From Thermotogae bacterium (GTDB taxonomy: Bacteria > Thermotogota > Thermotogae > Petrotogales > Petrotogaceae): a stretch of DNA of 64,000 nt. Positions 27,653-36,673 of the stretch are shown piece after piece. The stretch's first letter is position 1, and every line of letters starts with the position of its first letter. Where the stretch lies: NCBI GenBank assembly GCA_024233675.1, contig JACKPH010000001.1, positions 186,001 to 250,000 of the forward strand, read 5' to 3'. Below the pieces are notes generated by a model. It did not search any database. It was not told the origin of the DNA and saw nothing but the letters and a program-made list of their open reading frames with translations. A program made the position numbers and the translations under genes.

Positions 27653-29557
27653 ATGAAAAAATTATTTTATATAATAATTATATCATTAATATTTGTTAAC
27701 GTTTTTTTTATTAATGTTTTTTCTGAAAATATAATAAAAGTAAATAAAATAGAATATATTAAGGGCGATAGTCCTTTTTTTCAAAATATACCTGAATTTA
27801 TTGTGGATTCTGATAATTATTTATGGAGTTCTCTGGATTCTGAAAGAAAAACTGTTTACAAAGCTCCGGACTCGGATTTTGCATGGTTCAGAATAAAAAT
27901 ACCTGAAAATACCGAAATAAATGCACTTTATTACGAAGGTATAATAAACTGGATGGAAATTTATGATTATACCGGAAATATGATTTACAGCATAATAGAT
28001 CTGAATACACTGAAAAAAAATTATTTTAAAGGATTTCCATCTGATATTATAGAAATAAAAGATTCTTATTACGGTAATTATATTTATTTCCGAATGCAGA
28101 CAGACAGAAATGATATAGGTTTCATAAACAATATTTACATGGGTGACGGTAATCAGCTGAGAAAATTTTCATATTTAAATTTACGGCCTTATATTTTTAT
28201 AGGTGCTTTTCTATTAATCTTCGGAATAATTCTTTTATTTAGTGGTATTTTTTCTTTCAGATTGCAGAAAGGTATTGTATATTTATCTTTTCTTATGATA
28301 ACAGTTTCTTTCTGGATACTCGCTCATCCGAATTATGCATTTATAAATTTTACAAATGCAAATCTTTATGAAATTCTTCTCGAATATTCAATTCCTCTCA
28401 TTGTAATATTTAGCATAGGATTTTATACAATGTATTTTAAACGCGGATTTTTAAAAATTATGAAGTTTCTTTTTATATTGAATATACTTTATTTTATCTT
28501 TGTATCTTCTTTTGATATAATAAATACATTTTTGCTTAAAAATGATTTTCTTATAATATTCAGATTAAAAGGCTACTATTATATAGCTTTTGTGATTCAG
28601 GCTGTTTTTCTTATAACAGATTCACTGATAAATGCTTTCAGAAAAATAGACCTTTCTTTTTTTTATTTTCTCGGAATTACAGTTCTTACACTTACCGGTG
28701 TTTACGAAGTGCTTGCTGATATGAGACTTGTAGCATGGTCAAAACCTGTTATGCCCTTCGGATTTCTTTTTTTTATAGTAAATCTTGTAATTATTATTGC
28801 AAAAAGTTTTTATAATGAAAAAAAATCTTCGGAAAAAATATCTCAGGAATTAAAGGATAAAAATCTTTTACTCGAAGAACTATCTGAGGAAAAAGATATG
28901 TCGATAACTAAAATTTCCCATGAAATAAACAGTCCGGTATCCTCTATACTCAGTATGGCCAAACTTCTCAGCTCTGATAAACTTCCGGAAGACCGACAGA
29001 ATGAAATTATAAATAATATTACTTCTAACTCATTAAAAATAAGATCTCTTGTTGATGAACTTCTTGAATTTTCAAGATTCAGAAGAAATAAAATAAACTT
29101 ATCCAAAGATCTTTTTGATATAGGTGTACTTGCAAAATTTATTACATCATCATTAATTCCTACGGTTAAAAATGAAAAAATTGAAATTATAAACGAAATA
29201 CCTGAAAATACTTTTGTATATGCCGACGAAAACAGAATTTATCAGGTTATTAATAATCTTATATCAAATTCTCTTAAATTTACTTCTTCCGGTTATGTGA
29301 AACTTTCAGCAGCTATTTCGGATGATAAAATAATAATATGTGTTTCTGATTCAGGAATAGGTATACCCGGAGACAAACTTGATATTATTTTTAAAGAATT
29401 CGAACAGCTTGAATATTCAGCAGAAGAAGGCTTAGGACTGGGACTAAGTATAGTAAAACATATTATGAATCTTCACGGAGAAAAAATATGGGTAAAATCA
29501 AAGATTAATTCCGGTTCTGAATTTTTCTTTACTCTCGAAAAAAATAAACCTTTATAA
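27653..29557 (+). CDS. Sensor histidine kinase with 7TMR-DISM sensor region
   Basis: A 634-residue membrane kinase. A signal peptide (MKKLFYIIIISLIFVNVFFINVFS) precedes an extracytoplasmic region of about 150 residues of the 7TMR-DISMED2 type, a beta-jelly-roll thought to bind carbohydrate-like ligands (YRAPDSDFAWFRIKIPE-like segment). Seven hydrophobic segments follow (about 180-390), then a coiled coil, HisKA with His423 in ISHEINSPV, and the ATPase domain (NNLISNSLKF, SDSGIGIPG, GLGLGLSIV). ATG at 27653 follows GGGAGA; two upstream ATGs lack a ribosome site. No response-regulator gene is adjacent. Confidence 0.9.
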   Translation: MKKLFYIIIISLIFVNVFFINVFSENIIKVNKIEYIKGDSPFFQNIPEFIVDSDNYLWSSLDSERKTVYKAPDSDFAWFRIKIPENTEINALYYEGIINWMEIYDYTGNMIYSIIDLNTLKKNYFKGFPSDIIEIKDSYYGNYIYFRMQTDRNDIGFINNIYMGDGNQLRKFSYLNLRPYIFIGAFLLIFGIILLFSGIFSFRLQKGIVYLSFLMITVSFWILAHPNYAFINFTNANLYEILLEYSIPLIVIFSIGFYTMYFKRGFLKIMKFLFILNILYFIFVSSFDIINTFLLKNDFLIIFRLKGYYYIAFVIQAVFLITDSLINAFRKIDLSFFYFLGITVLTLTGVYEVLADMRLVAWSKPVMPFGFLFFIVNLVIIIAKSFYNEKKSSEKISQELKDKNLLLEELSEEKDMSITKISHEINSPVSSILSMAKLLSSDKLPEDRQNEIINNITSNSLKIRSLVDELLEFSRFRRNKINLSKDLFDIGVLAKFITSSLIPTVKNEKIEIINEIPENTFVYADENRIYQVINNLISNSLKFTSSGYVKLSAAISDDKIIICVSDSGIGIPGDKLDIIFKEFEQLEYSAEEGLGLGLSIVKHIMNLHGEKIWVKSKINSGSEFFFTLEKNKPL

Positions 29558-29560
29558 ATA

Positions 29561-29596
29561 AAAACAGCAGAAAATTTTAGTTTCTGCTGTTTTTTT
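29561..29596. terminator. Bidirectional terminator
   Basis: AAAACAGCAGAAA, 7-base loop, TTTCTGCTGTTTT with T-run. It lies between the histidine kinase and the converging ABC-2 permease gene. Confidence 0.9.
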
Positions 29597-30320
29597 AATT
29601 CTTCATATTTTTCTTAAAAACTTTTACTGCAAGTATATAAATAACAACTGTATAAACAGCAATCCATATAAAATGTATAAAAAGTCCTGAATAATTACCG
29701 ATCACAACACCTTTTACCAGATCAACAGCATGTGCAAAAGGCAATGCGTAACATATACTTTTCATTACTCCGCCTATTAAATTCAGGTCAAACCACATTC
29801 CGCTGGAAAGTGCTACTACTTGTGCAAATCCTGCAAATATTCCTCCTACCTGTTTGTCGTTAAACAAAGACCCGAGTAATATACCTATTGCTATAAAAAG
29901 CAAAGACACCGGAATAAGTACTATAACAGCATAAATTATATTAGCATTAAACTGCATACCAAGCGCAATTGAAAGTGCAAAGCAGCATACAGACTGTATA
30001 ATGGCTATAAAAAGCATAGGAAATGTATAACCTAAAATATATTCAAAAGCCGAAAGCGGCGAAGAAAAAAGTTTATTAAGAAAAGAACTTGTTCTGTCTT
30101 TACTTATAAGCATTCCGGAAAAAAGAGATACAAAAGAAAAACTGAAAACGGCTATTCCGGATGTAAAATATTCTATTTTAAATATATCAACACCTATTTT
30201 ATTCTGCAGAGCAGAAACGAATATCTGTAAAATCAAAGGTAATCCTATTCCGAAAGCTATACTTAAAGGATCTCTTATTATTTCTTTGCTGTTTCTTGAA
30301 GAAAAAACCGAAATATTCAT
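29595..30320 (-). CDS. ABC-2 type transporter permease
   Basis: A 241-residue protein with six hydrophobic segments and the ABC-2 membrane-domain layout, including an amphipathic N-terminus and the loop RDPLSIAFGIGLPL. It overlaps the ATPase gene by four bases and is last in an operon led by an AbrB-type regulator. ABC-2 systems of this size export drugs, lipids or polysaccharide precursors. The substrate is unknown. Confidence 0.88.
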   Translation of the reverse strand: MNISVFSSRNSKEIIRDPLSIAFGIGLPLILQIFVSALQNKIGVDIFKIEYFTSGIAVFSFSFVSLFSGMLISKDRTSSFLNKLFSSPLSAFEYILGYTFPMLFIAIIQSVCCFALSIALGMQFNANIIYAVIVLIPVSLLFIAIGILLGSLFNDKQVGGIFAGFAQVVALSSGMWFDLNLIGGVMKSICYALPFAHAVDLVKGVVIGNYSGLFIHFIWIAVYTVVIYILAVKVFKKNMKN

Positions 30321-31045
30321 AATTCATCCTCCTGTTCGGTAAGCATTAAAAAAACATCCTCAAAATTATCTTTACCTGTTTTTTCTTTTAATTCCTGAAC
30401 AGTTCCTATCTCGGATATTCTTCCGCGGTTCATTATACAGATTCTGTCAGCAAGAGCCTCAGCCTCTTCAAGATAATGCGTGGTGAGAATTATAGTAACC
30501 TTTCCTTTAAGCGTTTTTATTTTTTCCCATAATTCCCTTCTTGCTCTTACATCAAGTCCCAAAGTCGGCTCATCAAGAAATAATACTTCAGGATCTGTTA
30601 TCAGTGCCATTGCAATACTTAATTTTCTCTGCATTCCTCCGGACAGCGTTTTAGCTTTATCATTTCTTCTTTCACTAAGACTAAAATATTTAATCATATT
30701 TTCAGCTTTTTCAGATGCTGCATTTCTTTTGTTTCCGTATATTTCCGCTATGAATTTAAGATTTTCATAAACTGATAAATTAGGTGCGACAGCTGTTTCC
30801 TGCGGAGATACATTTATTTTTTCTTTAAAAGAATCATCTGATGAAACATCTTTTCCGAGAACAAAAGCTTTTCCTTCCGTAGGTTTTGAAAGTCCACACA
30901 ATATCTTTATAGTTGTTGTTTTACCTGCTCCGTTCTGACCAAGAAGTGCAAAAAACTCTCCTTTCTCTATACTGAGTGTTAAACCATCAACAGCTTTCCT
31001 TTTTTTAAAAGCTTTTGAAAGATTTAATGTTTCTATTGCTTTCAT
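30317..31045 (-). CDS. ABC exporter ATP-binding subunit
   Basis: A 242-residue ATPase with Walker A GQNGAGKTT near residue 36, signature LSGGMQRKLSIAMALI, Walker B VLFLDEPTLGLD and switch His in TTHYLEEAEALADRI. It belongs to the CcmA/drug-exporter group and should pair with the permease gene that follows. Its start codon shares one base with the stop of the AbrB-type gene, so all three are translationally coupled. Confidence 0.95.
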   Translation of the reverse strand: MKAIETLNLSKAFKKRKAVDGLTLSIEKGEFFALLGQNGAGKTTTIKILCGLSKPTEGKAFVLGKDVSSDDSFKEKINVSPQETAVAPNLSVYENLKFIAEIYGNKRNAASEKAENMIKYFSLSERRNDKAKTLSGGMQRKLSIAMALITDPEVLFLDEPTLGLDVRARRELWEKIKTLKGKVTIILTTHYLEEAEALADRICIMNRGRISEIGTVQELKEKTGKDNFEDVFLMLTEQEDEL

Positions 31046-31275
31046 TATTCTGCCTCCTCAGGGTTTTTCTGAACTTTAAATATATTTTCCGCAAATTCTT
31101 TAAAAACTTCATTTTTTACTATGGCTATTCCCTGTTTTTCATCAGCAAGAACTAAAAGTATGTCTCCGGGTTTTATGTCAAATATTTCCCTTACTCCCTT
31201 AGGTATGACTATCTGACCTTTTTCACCGACTTTTACTGTACTCATGAATTTTCCGTCAGGATATTTTTCTGACAT
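31045..31275 (-). CDS. AbrB/SpoVT-type DNA-binding regulator
   Basis: A 76-residue protein with the swapped-hairpin AbrB domain: VKVGEKGQIVIPKGVREIFDIKPGDILLVLADEK spans residues 15-50 and carries the conserved GQIVIPK and PGD turns. It leads the operon with the ABC-2 exporter. Small AbrB-like proteins placed first in an operon usually control their own promoter. Three 9-bp tandem repeats upstream are a plausible target. A GGAGGTC ribosome site precedes ATG. Confidence 0.9.
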   Translation of the reverse strand: MSEKYPDGKFMSTVKVGEKGQIVIPKGVREIFDIKPGDILLVLADEKQGIAIVKNEVFKEFAENIFKVQKNPEEAE

Positions 31276-31301
31276 TTTCCGACCTCCTTAAAAGTTCTAT
31301 A

Positions 31302-31328
31302 AATTATACAAGTTATACAAGTTATACT
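31302..31328. repeat. Three tandem 9-bp repeats at the AbrB operon promoter
   Basis: AATTATACA, AGTTATACA and AGTTATACT follow one another without spacers, 27 to 53 bases upstream of the AbrB-type start codon. The first copy contains TATAAT on the minus strand, the probable -10 box. The repeats could be operator sites for the AbrB-type regulator. Confidence 0.55.
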
Positions 31329-31382
31329 TTTTGTATTTTTCTTACAAATTATAATAGCTTATTTTTACAGAATAATAACAAA

Positions 31383-31408
31383 AAAATGACACTTTAAAGT
31401 GTCATTTT
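31383..31408 (-). terminator. Terminator at the end of the M24 peptidase gene
   Basis: A perfect 26-base palindrome, AAAATGACACTTT and its complement, with the stop codon in its right edge. Confidence 0.8.
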
Positions 31409-32465
31409 AAACTATTATAAGATCTTTAGTATATGAATTAAGAACCTTACAGCCTTTTTCCGTAACAACAACAAGATCTTCTATTCTTACCCCTGTCTTT
31501 CCGGGTACATATATTCCCGGTTCAATTGAAAAAACCATACCGGGTTCCGCTATAATTTCAGAAACAGCGCTTACATCAGGATATTCGTGGACTTCAATTC
31601 CTATATTATGTCCCGTTCTGTGTGTAAAATATTCACCGAAACCTTTATCTTCTATATATCCTCTTGCAGCATAATCTATTTCGGAAAGTCTCAAACCGGG
31701 TTTTACTTTTTCTATTGCCCTAAGATTAGCTTCGTATACAGTTTTATATATTTTCATTCCTAAGTCATCAATATCATTAAAAAAAACTGTTCTTGTCATA
31801 TCGGAACAATATCTGTTTTTAACGCATCCCACATCTATAATTACTGAATCTCCTGTTTTAATAACTGTATTATCAGATTCATGATGAGGTTCAGCGGCAT
31901 TTTTACCGAAAGCTATAAGAGGATCAAAGGATATTCCTTCTGCTCCTACCGATTCATATATATCCGGTATTTTTTTTACAATATCTTTTTCCCTTACATC
32001 ATTTTTAATGAGTTCTATCATTTTATCCATGGCAATATCATTGAGTTCTGAAGCTTCTGCCATTTTACGGATTTCTTCAGTATCTTTTATCATTCTTATC
32101 GTATCAATTTTATCGGAAAAATTAATTATTTTTAAATCATTTCTTTTTTCAATAAGTTCGAGAAGAAATTTTGCCTGCCATGTTTTTTCTACACCGATTC
32201 TGGCATTTTTCATAATCTGTCCCGAGAGAATATCTATAGGCTTATCGGTATCAGAATAATAAACAAAATTAATTTTTGTATTAACTGCAAAAAGTCTGTT
32301 AAGAATCATATGAAAATTTCCGTCTCTGTCAGCAATAAGTGCCATAAATCTTTCTCCGGGTTCTATCCATAATCCGGTAAAATAATAAAGTGTGTATTTT
32401 GAACTTATAATAACATAATCAAGATTGTTTTCTTTCATTTTTTTCAGAAGATTTTCATTTTTCAT
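31407..32465 (-). CDS. M24 family Xaa-Pro aminopeptidase
   Basis: A 352-residue cytoplasmic metallopeptidase removing N-terminal residues before proline. Residues 1-125 form the creatinase-like N-domain. The pita-bread catalytic domain shows all five metal ligands: Asp211 and Asp222 in IIDVGCVKNRYCSDMTRT, His286 in HRTGHNIGIEVHEYP, Glu315 in SIEPGIY and Glu329 in VRIEDLVVV. Length is typical for PepQ/YpdF-type enzymes. It starts three bases after the end of the Rpn-like gene, so the two are one operon. Confidence 0.94.
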   Translation of the reverse strand: MKNENLLKKMKENNLDYVIISSKYTLYYFTGLWIEPGERFMALIADRDGNFHMILNRLFAVNTKINFVYYSDTDKPIDILSGQIMKNARIGVEKTWQAKFLLELIEKRNDLKIINFSDKIDTIRMIKDTEEIRKMAEASELNDIAMDKMIELIKNDVREKDIVKKIPDIYESVGAEGISFDPLIAFGKNAAEPHHESDNTVIKTGDSVIIDVGCVKNRYCSDMTRTVFFNDIDDLGMKIYKTVYEANLRAIEKVKPGLRLSEIDYAARGYIEDKGFGEYFTHRTGHNIGIEVHEYPDVSAVSEIIAEPGMVFSIEPGIYVPGKTGVRIEDLVVVTEKGCKVLNSYTKDLIIV

Positions 32466-32468
32466 TTT

Positions 32469-33323
32469 TCACCTCAGATATTCTTTTATTTCGTTTATTT
32501 CCAAATCAAAAATATTGTCGAAAATATAATCTATTTTATCTTTATCACTCATTTTTATAAGCGACCTTATTTCTTCATCGTAGTCTGTTCCGAATTTTTT
32601 AAGAAAAAGTACATTTATTTTTTCCCTCAGTATTTTTTCCTCACCTATTTTTATTCCTTCTTCAATAAAAGAATCCTGTTTTTCTTTTATTTCATCAAAA
32701 ATATTTTTTCTTTCATCTTCAAAAATATCAATTTTAAACATATTTTTTATCCTCACTTTCAACGAAAGATAAAATTCTTCGCCAAAATTAAAATAAATCA
32801 TTATCAGAATTAATTTAAGAATTTCCGTACGTTTTTTTATTCTTTTATCTGTACATACAAAATCTATATGTTCATTCATTAAACTTTCATCATAATCTCT
32901 CATAAGAGGCATTGATATAAGAGCTAAACTGTTTATACCGCTTTTTTTTATATAACTGAATATTTCACCGGCAACATACTGATTTATTACTATATATTCC
33001 GGATTAAATTTAAAATTATCTGTAAGTATTATTTTAAGTGGTATTCCTTTTCCAAGATAAAAAATAAAATATTCCGGTACCTGTTTTGTATTAAGCATTA
33101 TTTTCAGATAGTTTTCAGCTGATCTTATATTTTTTTCCGTACTGTTATCAATTTCAAATTCTGCAAAAACCGTTTTTCCTTCTTCTGTAGTAAAGCTAAT
33201 ACCGTTTTCATAACTTTTTTCATCAATATTAAATATATTTTTATCTTTTTTATTAATAAAAATAAGAATATCTTCAGGATTTATAACTTCTTTGATTTTT
33301 TTTATGTATTCATTTTCATTCAT
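32469..33323 (-). CDS. Hypothetical protein with Rpn/DUF4351-like C-terminus
   Basis: A 284-residue soluble protein that I do not recognise with certainty. The C-terminal 80 residues (EEGIKIGEEKILREKINVLF, then KKFGTDYDEEIRSLIKMS) resemble the tail of Rpn/PD-(D/E)XK transposase-like proteins, which end in a charged helix plus a FG-x-L/Y-x-E-x5-I segment. The N-terminal part carries TVFAEFEIDNS and EYFIFYLGKG, which might be a degenerate nuclease core, but the usual D-(D/E)xK residues are not obvious. The ribosome site is GGGGGGAG. It is co-transcribed with the peptidase gene. Confidence 0.6.
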   Translation of the reverse strand: MNENEYIKKIKEVINPEDILIFINKKDKNIFNIDEKSYENGISFTTEEGKTVFAEFEIDNSTEKNIRSAENYLKIMLNTKQVPEYFIFYLGKGIPLKIILTDNFKFNPEYIVINQYVAGEIFSYIKKSGINSLALISMPLMRDYDESLMNEHIDFVCTDKRIKKRTEILKLILIMIYFNFGEEFYLSLKVRIKNMFKIDIFEDERKNIFDEIKEKQDSFIEEGIKIGEEKILREKINVLFLKKFGTDYDEEIRSLIKMSDKDKIDYIFDNIFDLEINEIKEYLR

Positions 33324-33472
33324 TTATCTCCCCCCTGTTTCCCTTATATATGAATTATACCAAATGAACAAAATTTTATTGCAAAAAAATTATATATTTT
33401 TATTCTCTGTTTATAATTTTATACTTTCTAATGTAAAAATAGCGTTACAAAATATTTTTTTGTAATATTTTT

Positions 33473-33499
33473 GTAGTTTTTAGTTAACTAAAATACTAC
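33473..33499. promoter_or_regulatory. Imperfect dyad upstream of the hybrid kinase
   Basis: TTTTAGTTAACTAAAA forms a perfect 16-base core, extended outward by GTAG and CTAC with one to two unpaired bases. It lies about 17 bases before a TATAAT at 33516-33521. It is a possible operator or activator site. The rest of 33324-33571 is AT-rich with no gene. Confidence 0.35.
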
Positions 33500-33571
33500 A
33501 GGAAATAAAATGAGGTATAATATTAATAAGTTAAAATTATAGAGACTATTAATTATACTTGGGGGTAGCTT

Positions 33572-36500
33572 ATGTCTATTACAAAAAAATCTTTTATAAT
33601 AAATTTTCTTTTTATTTTTTCATTAATTATAACATCAATTTTTTCATATTTCAGAGGAAATCTCGACCTTATGAATATAGTCGTCATATTTGTTGCGCTT
33701 GCCTCATATTTTTACGGATTTAAAAAGTCTTTTATTTATTCACTTTCATGTACAATCACTTTTACAGTATTCCAGGCTGTTTTTCTTAAATATACAAGAC
33801 AGGAGGAAGTTCTGAATGCAGTTATAGGAACTATGTTTTTCGGACTTTCAGGTGCTTTTTTCGGAATAATCGGTGATTCTGTAAGAAATAATCTTAAAAT
33901 TAAAACTGATCTGTATAAACCTTTTACGTTCTCGCATTCTCTTGCGAGATCTGTCGGAACAGGTCTTATTATAATTGATTTAAAATACCGTCTTGTTTAT
34001 ATGAATGAAAAAGCCTCCCGTATAACAGGTTTTTCGGAAAAAGATCTTAAAAACAAAAATATTTTTGACTATAAAAACTTTTTTACGGAAAATGTCCCGG
34101 AATTTTTAAAACGTATAGAAAACGGAGAAACTATAGAAAAAACTTTTGATTTTAAAGATAAATCCGGAAAAAGAAAAAAGATTTTTTATACTGCAACTCA
34201 GCTCATAGAAGAGAAAAAATTCAAAGGGTATATAGTTTCTTTTTCCGATATTTCACAGCTTTACGTACAGCAGGAAACCATACGTGATCTATCTTCAATA
34301 AAAGATATTATGTATATAATAGCTCTTAATATCAATGAAAGTAAAAATACAGATGAATTATTTGTATATCTTTCCGACAGTCTTAAAAGCTGCATGCAGT
34401 ACGATAATTTTTTCCTTTATTATATAGATGATGAATCAAAAGAATTTCTGATGAATTCTGAAAATATAAATTTCAAAAACTCAGTCGTAAATAAAATTAC
34501 AGATAAAGACAGCGGTGTTTTCGGATATACTTTTAAAAATCAAATTCCGTACATTTCGAACAATACAAAAAAAGATAAATATTTTTCAGCAATATCAGAA
34601 AATATTAACTCTATAGTATGTGTTCCTTTAACTGCAAAAAGTTCAGTTGTAGGGGTACTTTCAATTGTTTCGGAAAGCCCGGATGCATTTACACAGTTAA
34701 ACACTGAGCTTCTTTCTATAATATCATCACAGGTTGCAATATTTATAGAAAATAATAATATGCTTAAAAATATTGAAAAAAGGAAAAATCTTTTTGAGGC
34801 TATATTTAATTATTCAGGTGCAAGTATATCACTTCTCAACAAAGACGGAACTATCACCGATAAAAACAAAAAATGGGTAGAATTTTTCGGTAATACAGAA
34901 AAAAACTTTTTATCACTTTTATACGACCATAAAGATATTACAGGTGAAAATTTTTTCAGTGCTTCCAAAACACTAAGTTTTCAGAACAAATATATAAACT
35001 TCAACAAAAAAACATTTTGGGGAAATACTTATATTTCTCCTGTTAAATTCGGCAATACTGTTTATTATGTATGTATAATAATAGATATTACAGAAAACAA
35101 AGAGTATGAGGAAAAACTCATGCTTACTATGAAAGATCTTAAGGAAACTAAAGATCTTGCCACAAAACTGGCAGAACAGAAAACTTCTTTTTTTGCAAAT
35201 CTAAGTCATGAGTTAAGAACTCCGCTTAACGGAATAATAGGTATAACTGAACTTCTTAAAGACACTGATTTAAGTGAAAAACAGACTGAATACGTAAAAA
35301 CAATTACCGATTCATCGGAAACCTTAAAAAATATAGTTAATGATATATTAGATATTACAAAACTTGAATCCAAAAAATTCAGACTTAACTTTGAATATTT
35401 CAGTATTCAGGATCTTATAAACGAACTTAAAAATCTTTTTAGTCCTATTGCAGCTAAAAATTCCCTTTATCTTAATTTTTCAAAACAGTCTAATTTCCCA
35501 CTTAATATTTATTCTGACAAAACAAGAGTGAAACAGATAATAAACAACCTGCTCAGTAACGCTCTTAAATTTACAAAAGAAGGCGGTGTTACCGTCGATT
35601 TTCAGGCTAATTACATAAATGATACCAATGTAAAAATAAAAATAATAGTTAAAGATACAGGTATAGGTATTTCCAGCGAAAATGTAAAAAAACTTTTTAC
35701 TCCTTACGAACAGTTAAAATCAGAAATAACATCAAATTATGAAGGTACAGGTTTGGGTCTTTCAATAACAAAAGAGCTTATAAATCTTTTAAAAGGTACT
35801 ATAGAAACAGAAAGTGAAGAAAATTCAGGCACATCTTTTATAGTAACCTTCGAAACATCTTACAATAATATACCAATTGCGGAATCAGAAGAAATACAGC
35901 CTAAAAATACTGATATAAGTATAATAGTTGCTGATGATAATTCTGTAAACAGAAATATTTTCAAATCAATGCTTGAAAAATATGAAAATATAAAACTTGA
36001 TTTGTGTTCAAACGGAAAAGAAGTACTTAATCTGCTTGAATCAGACGATTATGATATGGTATTTCTTGATGTAAATATGCCTGTTCTTGACGGTGCTGAA
36101 ACCGTGAAAATTATTAAATCAGGATTCAGAAAATCACTTCCTGTGATAGCTTTTACAGGAGCTGATTCAGACGTAAATGATGATATTTATCTTTTTGATG
36201 ATTATCTCGGAAAGCCTTTTACAAAGAAAGATCTGTTTGAGGTCTTAAACAGAAATTCAGATACTGTCTCAGAGAAAATAAATTCATTAAAAGATGATCT
36301 CGGTATAACAGAAGAAATTCTTAAAGATATTATAATGGATTTCATTAATTCATACAACGAAACCTTACCGGAAATCGATTCAGCTCTTATAAATAAGGAC
36401 TATACTACTGTTGAAAAAAAGTGTCATTATCTTAAATCTGCTCTTGGTTATCTTAACAAAAATTCGGGATATAAACTTCTTGTGAAAACAGAAAATATGG

Positions 36501-36622
36501 CAAAAAGCAAAGATCCCGAAACAGAAAAAATTTATAATTATTTTAAAATTTCCATGAATTCAACTATTTCCGAACTTGAAAAAATTAATTCATTTATTTC
36601 GGAAAATATTTTGGACTCTTAA
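33572..36622 (+). CDS. Hybrid histidine kinase with PAS, GAF, REC and Hpt domains
   Basis: A 1016-residue inner-membrane kinase. Four hydrophobic segments occupy residues 8-115, followed by PAS (about 125-230), GAF (about 250-400), a second PAS (about 405-515), HisKA with His546 in LSHELRTPLNG, ATPase domain (NNLLSNALKF, GTGLGLSITKEL), a receiver with Asp833 in FLDVNMPVLDG and an Hpt domain with His952 in CHYLKSALGYL. It thus carries a whole phosphorelay in one chain except the final output protein. GGGGG precedes ATG by a few bases. The next gene, 51 bases on, is an HD-GYP protein, which suggests a c-di-GMP-type link. Confidence 0.94.
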   Translation: MSITKKSFIINFLFIFSLIITSIFSYFRGNLDLMNIVVIFVALASYFYGFKKSFIYSLSCTITFTVFQAVFLKYTRQEEVLNAVIGTMFFGLSGAFFGIIGDSVRNNLKIKTDLYKPFTFSHSLARSVGTGLIIIDLKYRLVYMNEKASRITGFSEKDLKNKNIFDYKNFFTENVPEFLKRIENGETIEKTFDFKDKSGKRKKIFYTATQLIEEKKFKGYIVSFSDISQLYVQQETIRDLSSIKDIMYIIALNINESKNTDELFVYLSDSLKSCMQYDNFFLYYIDDESKEFLMNSENINFKNSVVNKITDKDSGVFGYTFKNQIPYISNNTKKDKYFSAISENINSIVCVPLTAKSSVVGVLSIVSESPDAFTQLNTELLSIISSQVAIFIENNNMLKNIEKRKNLFEAIFNYSGASISLLNKDGTITDKNKKWVEFFGNTEKNFLSLLYDHKDITGENFFSASKTLSFQNKYINFNKKTFWGNTYISPVKFGNTVYYVCIIIDITENKEYEEKLMLTMKDLKETKDLATKLAEQKTSFFANLSHELRTPLNGIIGITELLKDTDLSEKQTEYVKTITDSSETLKNIVNDILDITKLESKKFRLNFEYFSIQDLINELKNLFSPIAAKNSLYLNFSKQSNFPLNIYSDKTRVKQIINNLLSNALKFTKEGGVTVDFQANYINDTNVKIKIIVKDTGIGISSENVKKLFTPYEQLKSEITSNYEGTGLGLSITKELINLLKGTIETESEENSGTSFIVTFETSYNNIPIAESEEIQPKNTDISIIVADDNSVNRNIFKSMLEKYENIKLDLCSNGKEVLNLLESDDYDMVFLDVNMPVLDGAETVKIIKSGFRKSLPVIAFTGADSDVNDDIYLFDDYLGKPFTKKDLFEVLNRNSDTVSEKINSLKDDLGITEEILKDIIMDFINSYNETLPEIDSALINKDYTTVEKKCHYLKSALGYLNKNSGYKLLVKTENMAKSKDPETEKIYNYFKISMNSTISELEKINSFISENILDS

Positions 36623-36673
36623 GAAATTTATAACCTATACAATAAAATTATCTGTTATTTTTCGGGGGGCTTT

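Noticed and set aside
31302..31328. Short CRISPR-like repeat array
   Set aside because: The units are 9 bases, contiguous and have no spacers.
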